Under the pieces are notes generated by a model. That model ran no database searches and was not told the origin of the DNA. It worked only from the letters and a program-made list of their open reading frames with translations. From assembly GCA_964592775.1 (NCBI GenBank), contig CAZQFX010000050.1, positions 1 to 17,622 of the forward strand: a stretch of 17,622 bases of DNA. The letters run 5' to 3'. This stretch comes from SURF-21 sp964592775. Lineage in GTDB: Bacteria; Actinomycetota; Geothermincolia; Geothermincolales; RBG-13-55-18. Made by a program: the position numbers and the translations under genes. Numbering within the stretch: position 1 is the stretch's first letter; every line of letters begins with the position of its first letter. This document shows, piece after piece, positions 6,586 through 14,201 of this stretch.

Positions 6586-6677
6586 AGCCGCTGGCCGGCA
6601 GGAGACGGGGCCGGCCCCGTATTTGCCCATCTTTGCGACGACTGTTCCCGGCCCTGCTGCATCATCCTTTGCTTTCG

Positions 6678-6686
6678 TGATACTAT
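6678..6686 (+). promoter_or_regulatory. Possible extended -10 promoter for the adenylate-forming enzyme / glpK block
   Basis: TGATACTAT (TG 6678-6679, -10 TACTAT 6681-6686) lies about 77 bases before the ATG at 6763 and just after the upstream terminator. No good -35 box is seen. The remainder of 6586-6762 shows no other feature. Confidence 0.3.
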
Positions 6687-6762
6687 CGATAATCAAGGAC
6701 CCGGAAGACAGCAGCCTGTTGTTCCCTTCTGAACGACCGGATATACGGGGAGGAAGAGCCAC

Positions 6763-8373
6763 ATGCCTAAGACACTCTGGGACCATCTGCCGGCCAAGCA
6801 GTACCTGGCGGCCCAGGAGCAGCGCCTGGCGCGTTTTATCCGCGAACTGGTCTATCCCTACAGCCCCTACTACCGCGAGTTGCTGGACTACAACCGCATC
6901 AAGCCAGGAGTGGTCAAGACGGTGAGGGATCTGTCGTGCATACCTTTCACAACCAAGGCGGACATCGCTCCCCTGCCGGAAGACCCCGCCATCCCGCTGT
7001 CGCTGGTGCTGCAACCGACCCCCGAGCGCATGAGGAACGCGAAGACCTACCTGCGCATGAGGCAGAGGGGCCTGAAGATCACCCACGGCAAGAAAGGCTA
7101 CGCCAAGTTGATGGATTGGGAGTTCCTCCCCATCCACTATCATTTCACCATCGGGAGGACGGCCCTTCCCACCCCCATCCTCTATACCGGTTACGACCTG
7201 CAGCGCATGCGGGAGGCGGGAAGGCGGCTCTTCGAGCTGCTCGAGCTCTCCCGGGAGGACATGTTGATAAACGCCTTCCCTTTCGCCCCCCACCTGGCCT
7301 TCTGGATGACCTGCTTCGCCACCGAGGCGGCGGGCGTGCCCGCGCTGCATACGGGCGGCGGCCGCATCCTCGGCACCCACCGTATCCTGGAGGGGTTGGA
7401 ACGCCTGGGAGGGACGGTGCTCACAGCCACGCCCAGCTATGCCTACCACCTCCTGCGCCTGGCGGTCGCGGAGGGGAGGGACCTCTCGAGCCTGCACACC
7501 CTGATCATGGGCGGCGACCGCCTGCCGGACGGGCTCAAGGGTAAAATACAGGAACTGCTCGTCAAGGTGGGAGCGGAGAAGGCGGCCGTCGCCTCGACCT
7601 ACGGTTTCACCGAGGGGAGGGTGGCCTGGAGCGAATGCCGGCCCGCCGCCATGTCCAAGGAGGAGAGCTCGGGCTACCACCTCTTCCCGGACATGGAGAT
7701 CATCGAGATCATCGACCCCGAGAGCGGCAAGCGCCTGGGGGAGGGGGAGGACGGGGAGATCGTCTATACCTCCCTGGACTGGAGGGGCAGCGTCCTGCTG
7801 CGTTTCCGCACCGGGGACCTGGTAAAGGGAGGGCTGGATACCTCCCCCTGCCCCCACTGTGGACGCTCGCTGCCCAGGCTGGGCCCGGAGATAACCCGCA
7901 CCTCCGAGTACAAGGAGTTCGAACTGACCAAGCTCAAGGGCACCCTGGTCGACCTCAATGCCTTCTACCCCCTGCTTTCCGGGCATAAAGACGTGCTCGA
8001 GTGGCAGCTCGAGATACACAAGCACAACGACGATCCCTTCGATCTGGACGAACTGTACCTGCACATCACGCCGGTAGAGGGGATATCCAAGAGCTACCTG
8101 GAGAAAGAGCTGGGGGGGCTGCTTCAGCGCGAGATCGAGGTGGCCCCCTCGCGGATCGTCTTCCACAGCCTGCCGCGCCTCTTGCGGCGCCTGGGCCTGG
8201 ACACCGAGGGACGCGAGCGCCGTATCATCGATCTGCGGCCGGAGGCCGGCGGCAGGACGTCGGATATAGGGGGGGAGCCGGAGCCCCAGGAGAGCATGGA
8301 ATTCGAGGATATGCCGGAAACGGAGGATTACGAAGAAGGGATGGAAGACGACGCTCTTCTCGACGAGGACTAG
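6763..8373 (+). CDS. PaaK-like adenylate-forming protein with degenerate catalytic motifs
   Basis: The 536-residue protein follows the plan of phenylacetate-CoA ligase-type ANL enzymes. Expected landmarks are present: GGGRILGTHRILEGLERLGGTVLTATPSY-type core (198-225), IMGGDRL (248-254), STYGFTEG (278-285), RFRTGDL (347-353) and the family-typical CPHCGRSLPRLG (363-374). The ATP phosphate loop, normally TSGTTGxPT, reads TIGRTALPT (129-137) in the matching place before YTGYDLQRM. The usual C-terminal GKAxR lysine segment reads EGRERRIIDLR, with no lysine. Either the reaction is altered or the protein no longer activates acids. The C-terminus carries an acidic tail (503-536). ATG 6763 has GGGGAGGAAG upstream. 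It ends 36 bases before glycerol kinase and is likely co-transcribed with it. Acyl activation or acyl transfer linked to glycerolipid metabolism is a guess. Confidence 0.8.
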   Translation: MPKTLWDHLPAKQYLAAQEQRLARFIRELVYPYSPYYRELLDYNRIKPGVVKTVRDLSCIPFTTKADIAPLPEDPAIPLSLVLQPTPERMRNAKTYLRMRQRGLKITHGKKGYAKLMDWEFLPIHYHFTIGRTALPTPILYTGYDLQRMREAGRRLFELLELSREDMLINAFPFAPHLAFWMTCFATEAAGVPALHTGGGRILGTHRILEGLERLGGTVLTATPSYAYHLLRLAVAEGRDLSSLHTLIMGGDRLPDGLKGKIQELLVKVGAEKAAVASTYGFTEGRVAWSECRPAAMSKEESSGYHLFPDMEIIEIIDPESGKRLGEGEDGEIVYTSLDWRGSVLLRFRTGDLVKGGLDTSPCPHCGRSLPRLGPEITRTSEYKEFELTKLKGTLVDLNAFYPLLSGHKDVLEWQLEIHKHNDDPFDLDELYLHITPVEGISKSYLEKELGGLLQREIEVAPSRIVFHSLPRLLRRLGLDTEGRERRIIDLRPEAGGRTSDIGGEPEPQESMEFEDMPETEDYEEGMEDDALLDED

Positions 8374-8409
8374 ACGACCACCTTCATCGCTACCCGAGGG
8401 AGGCGGCCC

Positions 8410-9927
8410 GTGATCATCCTGGCCATCGACGAGGGTACCACCGGGACCAGGTGTATCTGCTACGACCGCGACCAGCGCATCGTATCCAACGTCTCCCTGG
8501 AGTTCACGCAGTATTACCCCCAACCCGGATGGGTGGAACACGACGCCGAGGAGATATGGGAGCGCACCCGCGAGGCGGCGCGGCAGGCACTGGACGCGGC
8601 CGCTGTAAGTCCGGCGGAGGTGGCGGCCGTCGCTATCACCAACCAGCGGGAGACCGCGGTGCTCTGGGACCGTGCCGACGGCAGGCCGGTACGCAAGGCC
8701 ATCGTCTGGCAGTGCCGGCGCAGCGCCGACATCTGCCGCCGCTGCGCGGAGGACGGCCTCGAGGACATGGTGCGAAACAGGACCGGCCTGGTCCTGGACC
8801 CCTATTTCTCGGGCACCAAGCTAGCCTGGGTCATGGAGAACGAGCCCGATATCGCGCGCCGCGCGGAGGCGGGCGAGCTATGTTTCGGCACCATCGATTC
8901 CTGGCTCCTCTACCGGCTCACCGGGGGGCGCGTCCATGCCACCGACGTATCCAACGCCAGCCGCACCCTCCTCTTCGACATCCGCGACCTCGCCTGGGAT
9001 CCCGAGTTGTGCGGGATGTGCGGGGTGCCCATGTCCATCCTCCCCGAGGTGAAGGAATCCAGCGGTGACTTCGGGGACACCGACCCCGACGCCTTCCTGG
9101 GCATCACCGCCCCCATCGCCGGGGTGGCCGGGGACCAGCAGGCGGCCCTCTTCGGGCAGGCTTGTTTTCGCCCCGGCATGACCAAGAACACCTACGGCAC
9201 GGGCAGTTTCGTGCTCATGAACATCGGGAGCGAGCCGCGCTTCTCCCGCAAGGGCATGCTGACCACCGTGGCCTGGTCAATGGGGGGGCGGGCGACTTAC
9301 GCCCTGGAGGGTTCGATCTTCGTCACCGGGGCGGCGGTGAACTGGCTTCGCGACGGCCTGCAGATAATAAGGAAGGTGTCCGAGATAGACGAGCTCGCGG
9401 CGGAGGTCGAGGATACGGGGGGTGTCTACTTCGTCCCGGCCTTCGTAGGGCTGGGGGCCCCATACTGGGATCCCGACGCACGGGCTCTGCTCATCGGCAT
9501 GACCCGGGGGACGAACAGGGCCCATATCGCGCGAGCGGTGATCGAGTCCATGGCCTTGCAGACCGCCGACGTGGTGGAGGTGATGCGGGAGGAGGCGGGC
9601 ATTCCCCTGCAGGAGCTGCGCGTGGACGGCGGCGCCAGCGTGATGGATATGCTCCTGCAATACCAGGCGGACCTGCTGGGCGTCCCGGTACGCCGGCCGG
9701 CCATCTCGGAGACGACCTCGCTGGGGGTGGCCCTTCTTGCTGGACTGGCGACCGGTTTCTGGAAGAGCCTGGAGGAGGCGGAGGAGCGCTGGCGGCTCGA
9801 CCGCGAAGCGCTGCCCGATGAGTCCGCGGCCGGGCGCGTGCGCATGATACGCAGGGACTGGAAGCGGGCCGTGGAGCGTTGCCTGGATTGGGCGCGCGAA
9901 GACCAGGTCCCCGAGACGGCTACATGA
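8410..9927 (+). CDS. glpK: Glycerol kinase
   Basis: This 505-residue FGGY-family kinase phosphorylates glycerol to sn-glycerol 3-phosphate with ATP. The nucleotide loop is DEGTTGTR (7-14). The glycerol-contacting residues fall where expected: R80-E81 in NQRETAVLWD, Y132 and D242 in GDQQAALFGQ. The C-terminal ATP site GGASVMDMLLQYQADLLG is also clear. The length equals that of bacterial GlpK. The start is GTG 8410, behind GGGAGG. No glycerol facilitator or glycerol-3-phosphate dehydrogenase is adjacent. Instead a PaaK-like enzyme precedes it and an Est30-like esterase follows, suggesting that glycerol released from acylglycerols is the substrate source. Other FGGY kinases are a less likely reading given the full set of GlpK residues. 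Confidence 0.93.
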   Translation: MIILAIDEGTTGTRCICYDRDQRIVSNVSLEFTQYYPQPGWVEHDAEEIWERTREAARQALDAAAVSPAEVAAVAITNQRETAVLWDRADGRPVRKAIVWQCRRSADICRRCAEDGLEDMVRNRTGLVLDPYFSGTKLAWVMENEPDIARRAEAGELCFGTIDSWLLYRLTGGRVHATDVSNASRTLLFDIRDLAWDPELCGMCGVPMSILPEVKESSGDFGDTDPDAFLGITAPIAGVAGDQQAALFGQACFRPGMTKNTYGTGSFVLMNIGSEPRFSRKGMLTTVAWSMGGRATYALEGSIFVTGAAVNWLRDGLQIIRKVSEIDELAAEVEDTGGVYFVPAFVGLGAPYWDPDARALLIGMTRGTNRAHIARAVIESMALQTADVVEVMREEAGIPLQELRVDGGASVMDMLLQYQADLLGVPVRRPAISETTSLGVALLAGLATGFWKSLEEAEERWRLDREALPDESAAGRVRMIRRDWKRAVERCLDWAREDQVPETAT

Positions 9928-10101
9928 GGCGGAGAGGCCTTGCTTGCGGCAGCGGGTGCGGCTTCGTCAGGGGACGCCATGCACTGCATCCCGCAAGTGG
10001 ATGGATGGCAAGCCGAGGTGGCGGTCTCGCCGCCGTCCATGGCGCCAAGCCCTGAATCCGGCGTACAAACGCGAGGTTTGGAGAGAAGAAGGAGGGTTAC
10101 G

Positions 10102-10851
10102 ATGGCGGAAGAAGTCTGGCCCGACGCTCAACCGTTCTCTTTCGACGGAGGCAAGACCGGCGTGCTGGTGGTGCACGGCTTCACCGGCTGCACCCAGAGC
10201 ATGCTTCCCCTGGGCGAGGGACTGGCCGCTGCGGGCTTCACGGTGATCGGACCGTGCCTTCCCGGGCACGGCACCTCGGTGAAGGACCTGAGCACGCGCA
10301 GGTGGCAGGAGTGGACGGGAGAAGCGGAAAAAAGCCTGCGGGAACTCCTGCAGCGCTGCGACAGGGTCTTCGTGGCCGGCCTCTCCATGGGAGGGACCAT
10401 CACCTGCTTTCTGGGGGAGCGCTACGCGGAAAAGGTGGCGGGCCTCATGCCCATCAACGCGGCCATCGCCAAACTGAGCCCCTTATTGCCGCTGACCCCG
10501 GTGGCGAAATACGTGCTCAAGACCATCCCCGGGGTGGGCAGCGACATCAAGGACCCGGCCATGAAGGAATCCTGCTACGACAAGGTGCCGGTGCCCGCCG
10601 CCGCCCAGCTGCACGCGCTGATGAAGACCGCCAGGCGTGACCTGGCGAGCATAAAAGCGCCGGTGCTGGTCTTCACCTCGCGGGAGGACCACGTCGTGCC
10701 CCCGTCGAACGGGCCCTTTATCGTCGAGCACGCAGGCTCGTCGGACAAGGAGCTGGTGTGGCTGGAGAACTCCTACCACGTGGCCACCCTGGACAACGAC
10801 AGGCAGCTCATCATCGACCGTTGCGTGGAGTTCGTAAACCGCCTCTCCTGA
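10102..10851 (+). CDS. Alpha/beta hydrolase, Est30/monoacylglycerol-lipase-like carboxylesterase
   Basis: The 249-residue cytoplasmic hydrolase has oxyanion motif HGFTG (25-29), nucleophile elbow GLSMGG (Ser95), acid Asp196 (TSREDHVVP) and His226 (NSYHVATLD). These spacings match the Geobacillus Est30 group, which hydrolyses short- to medium-chain esters and monoacylglycerols. A longer frame opens at 9940, but ATG 10102 is strongly preferred because AAGGAGGGTTACG precedes it and the Est30-like body starts there. The gap from glpK is 174 bases with no clear promoter or terminator. Position after glycerol kinase supports a role in releasing glycerol or fatty acids from glycerol esters; the true substrate is not shown by sequence. 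No signal peptide is present. Confidence 0.88.
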   Translation: MAEEVWPDAQPFSFDGGKTGVLVVHGFTGCTQSMLPLGEGLAAAGFTVIGPCLPGHGTSVKDLSTRRWQEWTGEAEKSLRELLQRCDRVFVAGLSMGGTITCFLGERYAEKVAGLMPINAAIAKLSPLLPLTPVAKYVLKTIPGVGSDIKDPAMKESCYDKVPVPAAAQLHALMKTARRDLASIKAPVLVFTSREDHVVPPSNGPFIVEHAGSSDKELVWLENSYHVATLDNDRQLIIDRCVEFVNRLS

Positions 10852-11344
10852 AGCGCCGTGCATGGTTGGGGCCAAACCCTGCCCGCGAGTCGGCCGCATA
10901 CTTCGGATTGGGCCGCATCTTTGCTCTCGGGATACCTGTATACCCGGGAAGAACGGCTTTCCCACATCGGGTTCTTCCTCGAGGGGCGTGGGCGGCGAGT
11001 ATGGCAAGGCATGGGTGCGGGGCCGGGCCGTGTCTCGACGGGTTGACCGATAATTCAACCATGATGTACGTCCCGTGTACGTTTTCCCTGGCTGAAGAGC
11101 GCGATAGCTATCATGGATCCGCCGAAAACGCAGTTCTCGATCAGTCCCTCATGCCGCAAGGTCGCGGCACCAGCAAAGGATGAAAACAGCTTCGCGCCAT
11201 GAATGGGAAACAAGATATGGTGCCGCAAAGGCTATTTTCGGAACAGCCCGGCGAATCGGTAGCCATCGCCGTTGAACCCCCGGCTTGCATGCCGGCCGAA
11301 GCCCCTTGCCTTCGGCCCCTGCGATATGTATTATGGCTCCGATA
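10852..11344. other. Non-coding stretch with scattered short hairpins
   Basis: No frame here has a ribosome site or recognisable protein. Small inverted repeats occur: GGTTGA/TCAACC (11041-11060), TGCCGC/GCGGCA (11152-11169) and GGCCGAAG/CTTCGGCC (11294-11317). None has a T-tract typical of a terminator. The GC content falls sharply after about 11330, leading into the AT-rich promoter region of the next gene. Confidence 0.5.
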
Positions 11345-11376
11345 AGTTAAATATATCGTTTTTATAATTTATTTTT
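11345..11376 (+). promoter_or_regulatory. AT-rich promoter with TATAAT close to the start codon (probably leaderless)
   Basis: In otherwise GC-rich DNA, 11345-11376 is nearly all A/T. A consensus TATAAT (11363-11368) ends only 8 bases before ATG 11377. A transcript starting 6-8 bases downstream would begin at or just before the ATG. No ribosome site is present, which agrees with leaderless translation. No clear -35 box was found. Confidence 0.5.
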
Positions 11377-11619
11377 ATGAATGAGTGCAACTGCTTCGTC
11401 TTCCTCTTCGAGTCGACGCATCATGCCTTGAGCGCGGAGAAGGCGCTCAAGGACGCAGGGATAAGACATGCCGTCATCAACACCCCGAGGGAGCTCAGCG
11501 CCAGTTGCTGCATCTCCCTGCGCATAGATCCCGCGTTGAAGGACGAAGCCGTATCCATCCTGGACGAGAGGGGGGTGATATACGCGGAGGTCATTCCCTA
11601 TCGTTCGCGGTGGGCCTAG
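11377..11619 (+). CDS. DUF3343 / putative Se-S carrier-like protein
   Basis: This 80-residue protein has the family pattern: beta-strand FVFLFESTHHALSAEKALKDAGI (8-30), then INTPRELSASCCISLRI (34-50) and a final alpha/beta unit ending in GVIYAEV. Family members carry a conserved Cys pair in the 'PRE-SSCG' turn; here it is SASCC (Cys44, Cys45). DUF3343 proteins occur next to sulfur-transfer, selenium and 2-hydroxyacyl-CoA dehydratase-type genes and have been proposed to carry sulfur or selenium, without firm biochemistry. It is followed after 224 bases by the double-cubane protein gene. The spacer contains a weak hairpin with a T-tract (11663-11689), so the two may be partly uncoupled. The start lacks a ribosome site; leaderless expression is inferred. 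Confidence 0.82.
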   Translation: MNECNCFVFLFESTHHALSAEKALKDAGIRHAVINTPRELSASCCISLRIDPALKDEAVSILDERGVIYAEVIPYRSRWA

Positions 11620-11662
11620 CCAAGCCATGCGGAGTGGTCCCACCTTCGGGAGACGGAACAAG

Positions 11663-11689
11663 GTCCGCGGGAGAAAGCGGACGGTTTTT
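11663..11689 (+). terminator. Weak hairpin with T-tract after the DUF3343 gene
   Basis: GTCCGC (11663-11668) pairs with GCGGAC (11677-11682) across GGGAGAAA and is followed by GG and TTTTT (11685-11689). The stem is short, so partial termination or attenuation before the double-cubane gene is the modest reading. The rest of the spacer 11690-11843 shows no other feature than the AAAGGAGAGAAGG ribosome site. Confidence 0.45.
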
Positions 11690-11843
11690 CTTCGAGAAAC
11701 GTGGGTGATGGCAGGGGTGATGTGGTCGGCAGAACGCGCGAAGGCCCGTTCCATCCCATCCCTCGCTCCTGCGGTCGCTATTCCCAGGCGCCAGGATCCC
11801 GCGGATAAGAAACAGGCGGGATCGCGAGTCAAAGGAGAGAAGG

Positions 11844-13130
11844 ATGACGGATTATCGCGACATGTGGGAGGAGCTGGGGCTGGACCTTGAGGCTCACGAC
11901 AGCCTCTTGAAGGTGCTGCCGCCGCTGTACAAGGATTCCATCGTCAGGCAGGAAGGCCGCCCGGAAGGGATGTCCTACTTCGACTTCGTCTTCTCGGAGA
12001 TCCACGGCCTGCGGGTCAAGGAGCTGGTCGATCACCGCGCATCCGGCGGGGTGGTCATCGGGACTTTCTGCACCTATGTTCCCGAGGAGCTGATCATCGC
12101 CGCGGGAGGCATCGGCGTGGGACTCTGCGCGGGGGCTCGGGTCGCCGAGGACGTGGCCGAGCAATACCTTCCCCGCAACCTCTGCGCCCTGATCAAGTCC
12201 TCCCTGGGGTTCAAGCTGGCGAAAGTCTGCCCCTACATGGAATGTTGCGACCTGCTGGTCGGGGAGACCACCTGCGACGGCAAGAAGAAATACTACGAGA
12301 TACTGGGCGAGTTCCAGCCCGTATACGTCATGGATCTGCCACAACGCAAGAGCGAGTCGGGCCGGCGTCTATGGGGGGAGGAAGTCCGCCGCCTGCTCGC
12401 ACAACTGGAAGAGCTTACCGAAAAACGCGTCGAGGAGGAGGTGCTGCGTGAGGCGGTCCGCGTGGTGAACAGGAAGCGCAGGGCGCTCCTCCGCCTCGCC
12501 ATGTTGCGCAAGAGCGACCCCCCGGTCATCTCCGGCCGCGACGCCCTGCTCATCAACCAGATCGCCTTCTACGACGACCCGGTACGCCTGACCTCCAAGG
12601 TCAACGAACTATGCGACGAGCTGGAGGAAAGAACGGCCGACGGCGGATGCATCGGGGGGGCGCACCGTCCCCGCATGCTCCTCTCGGGGTGCCCCATGGC
12701 CATACCCAACTGGAAGGTCCCGACCATCATCGAGAAATCGGGAGCCGTGGTGGCCATGGACGAGATGTGCACGGGCATCCGCTATTTCCGCCACCTGGTG
12801 GACGAAGATGCCCCGGGCATCGATGGGCTCCTTGATTCTATCGCGGAACGCTATCTCAAGATTGACTGCGCCGTTTTCACACCCAACCAGGAAAGGCTGG
12901 ACCACATCCGGGAGCTGGTGCGTGATTACCATATCGACGCGGTGGTATACCACGCCTTGCAATTCTGCGACCCCTTCACCGTGGAGGCCTTCCGGGTGCA
13001 GCGGGCCATGGAGGGGGACGGCGTGCCCTTCCTCTACCTGGAGACCGATTACAGCGCCGAGGATATAGGCCAGCTCTCCACGCGCATCCAGGCCCTCATC
13101 GAGATGGTCGGAAGCAAAGGCGCGGTTTGA
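11844..13130 (+). CDS. Double-cubane cluster protein (2-hydroxyacyl-CoA dehydratase subunit D family)
   Basis: The 428-residue protein matches the HgdB/FldC-type family and in particular the stand-alone double-cubane cluster proteins. Characteristic segments are GTFCTYVPEELIIAAGG (C76), NLCALIKSSLGF (C114), VCPYMECCDLLVGETTCDGKKKYYEIL (C129, C133/134, C144), LSGCPMAIPNW (C283), DEMCTGIRYF (C309) and LQFCDPF (C375). Such proteins receive electrons from an ATP-hydrolysing activase and, in characterised cases, hold an [Fe8S9] cluster able to reduce small molecules. True dehydratases are heterodimers, but only one subunit gene is present here, favouring the double-cubane type. The activase follows after 293 bases and the DUF3343 gene precedes. 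The ATG has AAAGGAG upstream. The natural substrate is unknown; a 2-hydroxyacyl-CoA dehydratase with a partner elsewhere remains possible. Confidence 0.88.
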   Translation: MTDYRDMWEELGLDLEAHDSLLKVLPPLYKDSIVRQEGRPEGMSYFDFVFSEIHGLRVKELVDHRASGGVVIGTFCTYVPEELIIAAGGIGVGLCAGARVAEDVAEQYLPRNLCALIKSSLGFKLAKVCPYMECCDLLVGETTCDGKKKYYEILGEFQPVYVMDLPQRKSESGRRLWGEEVRRLLAQLEELTEKRVEEEVLREAVRVVNRKRRALLRLAMLRKSDPPVISGRDALLINQIAFYDDPVRLTSKVNELCDELEERTADGGCIGGAHRPRMLLSGCPMAIPNWKVPTIIEKSGAVVAMDEMCTGIRYFRHLVDEDAPGIDGLLDSIAERYLKIDCAVFTPNQERLDHIRELVRDYHIDAVVYHALQFCDPFTVEAFRVQRAMEGDGVPFLYLETDYSAEDIGQLSTRIQALIEMVGSKGAV

Positions 13131-13149
13131 CCTGCTGTAGATGCGTTCG

Positions 13150-13208
13150 GGAAGACGCCTCTTGTTCGGGCGCGGCATCCGCGGGAGGCGGCTTCCTGTT
13201 TCCGTTTT
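13150..13208 (+). terminator. Nested hairpin and T-rich tail after the double-cubane gene
   Basis: GGAAGACGCCTC (13150-13161) pairs with GAGGCGGCTTCC (13185-13196) with one mismatch. Inside it CGCGG/CCGCG (13171-13183) forms a second hairpin. The outer stem is followed by TGTTTCCGTTTT (13197-13208). It most likely ends or attenuates the double-cubane transcript before the activase gene. The remaining spacer to 13423 shows no clear gene or promoter. Confidence 0.6.
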
Positions 13209-13423
13209 ATCCATGGCGGAATAATCGATGCCAAAGCAATCCCTTTACCGTAGGAATATAGAGGCGGACAGGGCCCGCTAGCATGCGGGATACGCGGCGG
13301 CATGTAACCGATAGCGGTCCGGCTTCGTTTGTTGTATGTTACTTCTGGCGGATGCCGCCTTGCGGTATGCGACGGTCGCGGAGGACCGCCGCGGGCGCTT
13401 CCGGTCACGGAAAGGAAAAGAGC

Positions 13424-14164
13424 ATGACCACGGCAGGCCTGGACATCGGCTCGCGCACCATCGCCCTGGTGGAGATGGACGGCGGCGGCATCATCAGCAG
13501 CGAGGTGGTGGAGACGACCTTCGACCCGCTGGAGCAGTGCCGCCTCCTCATGAAGGACCGCAGTTTCGACTTTCTGGTCGCCACCGGCTACGGCAGGCAC
13601 CTGGCCCAGGCGAACTTCGCCGACCGTACCATCACGGAGATCAAGGCCTTCGCCCTGGGTTGCTGCAGCGTGTTCCCCGGGTGCCGGACCATCCTGGATA
13701 TAGGCGGGCAGGACACCAAGGCCATCTCCCTGGGGCCGGGGGGCAAGGTGCTGGACTTCCAGATGAACGACCGCTGCGCGGCGGGTACGGGCAAATTCCT
13801 CGAGGTGATGGCTGCCGCCATGGGCCTTTCGCTCGAGGAGATGGGCCTCATGGCGATGGACACCGGGAGCGAGGTGAAGGTATCCAGCATGTGCACCGTG
13901 TTCGCGGAGTCCGAGGTCACTGGGCTCATCGCGCGCGGGACTCCCCGGCCAGAGATAGCCCACGGGCTGCACGAGGCCATCTGCGACCGCGCGGCGTCCC
14001 TGCTCAAACGGGTCGGGTTGGAGAGTGAGGTGGTCTTCGCCGGAGGGGTCGCCCGCAATCCATGCCTGAGGGACCTGTTGGAGAGGCGCCTCGGCCTGTC
14101 CCTGCTCATCCCGGAAAACCCGCAGATCGTGGGGGCTCTCGGCGCCGCCCTCTCCGCGTCCTGA
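13424..14164 (+). CDS. Acyl-CoA dehydratase activase / double-cubane protein reductase (BadF/BadG/BcrA/BcrD ATPase)
   Basis: This 246-residue ASKHA-fold ATPase is of the HgdC type. As a homodimer with one [4Fe-4S] cluster between subunits, it couples ATP hydrolysis to injection of a low-potential electron into the partner protein. Nucleotide-binding elements are GLDIGSRT (5-12), LDIGGQDTKAI (91-101) and VVFAGGVARNPCL (203-215). The two cluster ligands sit in the family positions: C118 in NDRCAAGTGKF and C157 in SSMCTVFAESEV. A longer frame opens at 13283, but ATG 13424 is chosen because GGAAAGGAAAAGAGC precedes it and the phosphate-1 motif follows at once. The partner is the double-cubane protein encoded upstream. 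The reductant, probably a ferredoxin or flavodoxin, is not in this gene cluster; the ferredoxin-like and Fe-S flavoprotein genes earlier in the window are candidates only by proximity. Confidence 0.92.
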   Translation: MTTAGLDIGSRTIALVEMDGGGIISSEVVETTFDPLEQCRLLMKDRSFDFLVATGYGRHLAQANFADRTITEIKAFALGCCSVFPGCRTILDIGGQDTKAISLGPGGKVLDFQMNDRCAAGTGKFLEVMAAAMGLSLEEMGLMAMDTGSEVKVSSMCTVFAESEVTGLIARGTPRPEIAHGLHEAICDRAASLLKRVGLESEVVFAGGVARNPCLRDLLERRLGLSLLIPENPQIVGALGAALSAS

Positions 14165-14201
14165 TGGGGTCGGAACAGCCTGCCATCAACCGACCTCGTC
14201 A

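Noticed and set aside
6490..8541. 683-codon open frame on the minus strand opposite the PaaK-like gene
   Set aside because: Third-position GC bias creates long antisense frames. It crosses a terminator, the start of glpK and the end of the inverted-repeat element, and the protein resembles no family.
9940..10101. N-terminal extension of the alpha/beta hydrolase
   Set aside because: The extra 54 residues have no family similarity. A strong ribosome site precedes the internal ATG at 10102, which gives the normal Est30 length.
10852..11376. Several short frames in the long spacer before the DUF3343 gene
   Set aside because: They overlap one another in different frames, lack ribosome sites and show no protein-like conservation pattern.
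13283..13423. N-terminal extension of the activase
   Set aside because: The phosphate-1 motif must be near the N-terminus in this family, and GGAAAGGAAAAGAGC precedes the ATG at 13424.
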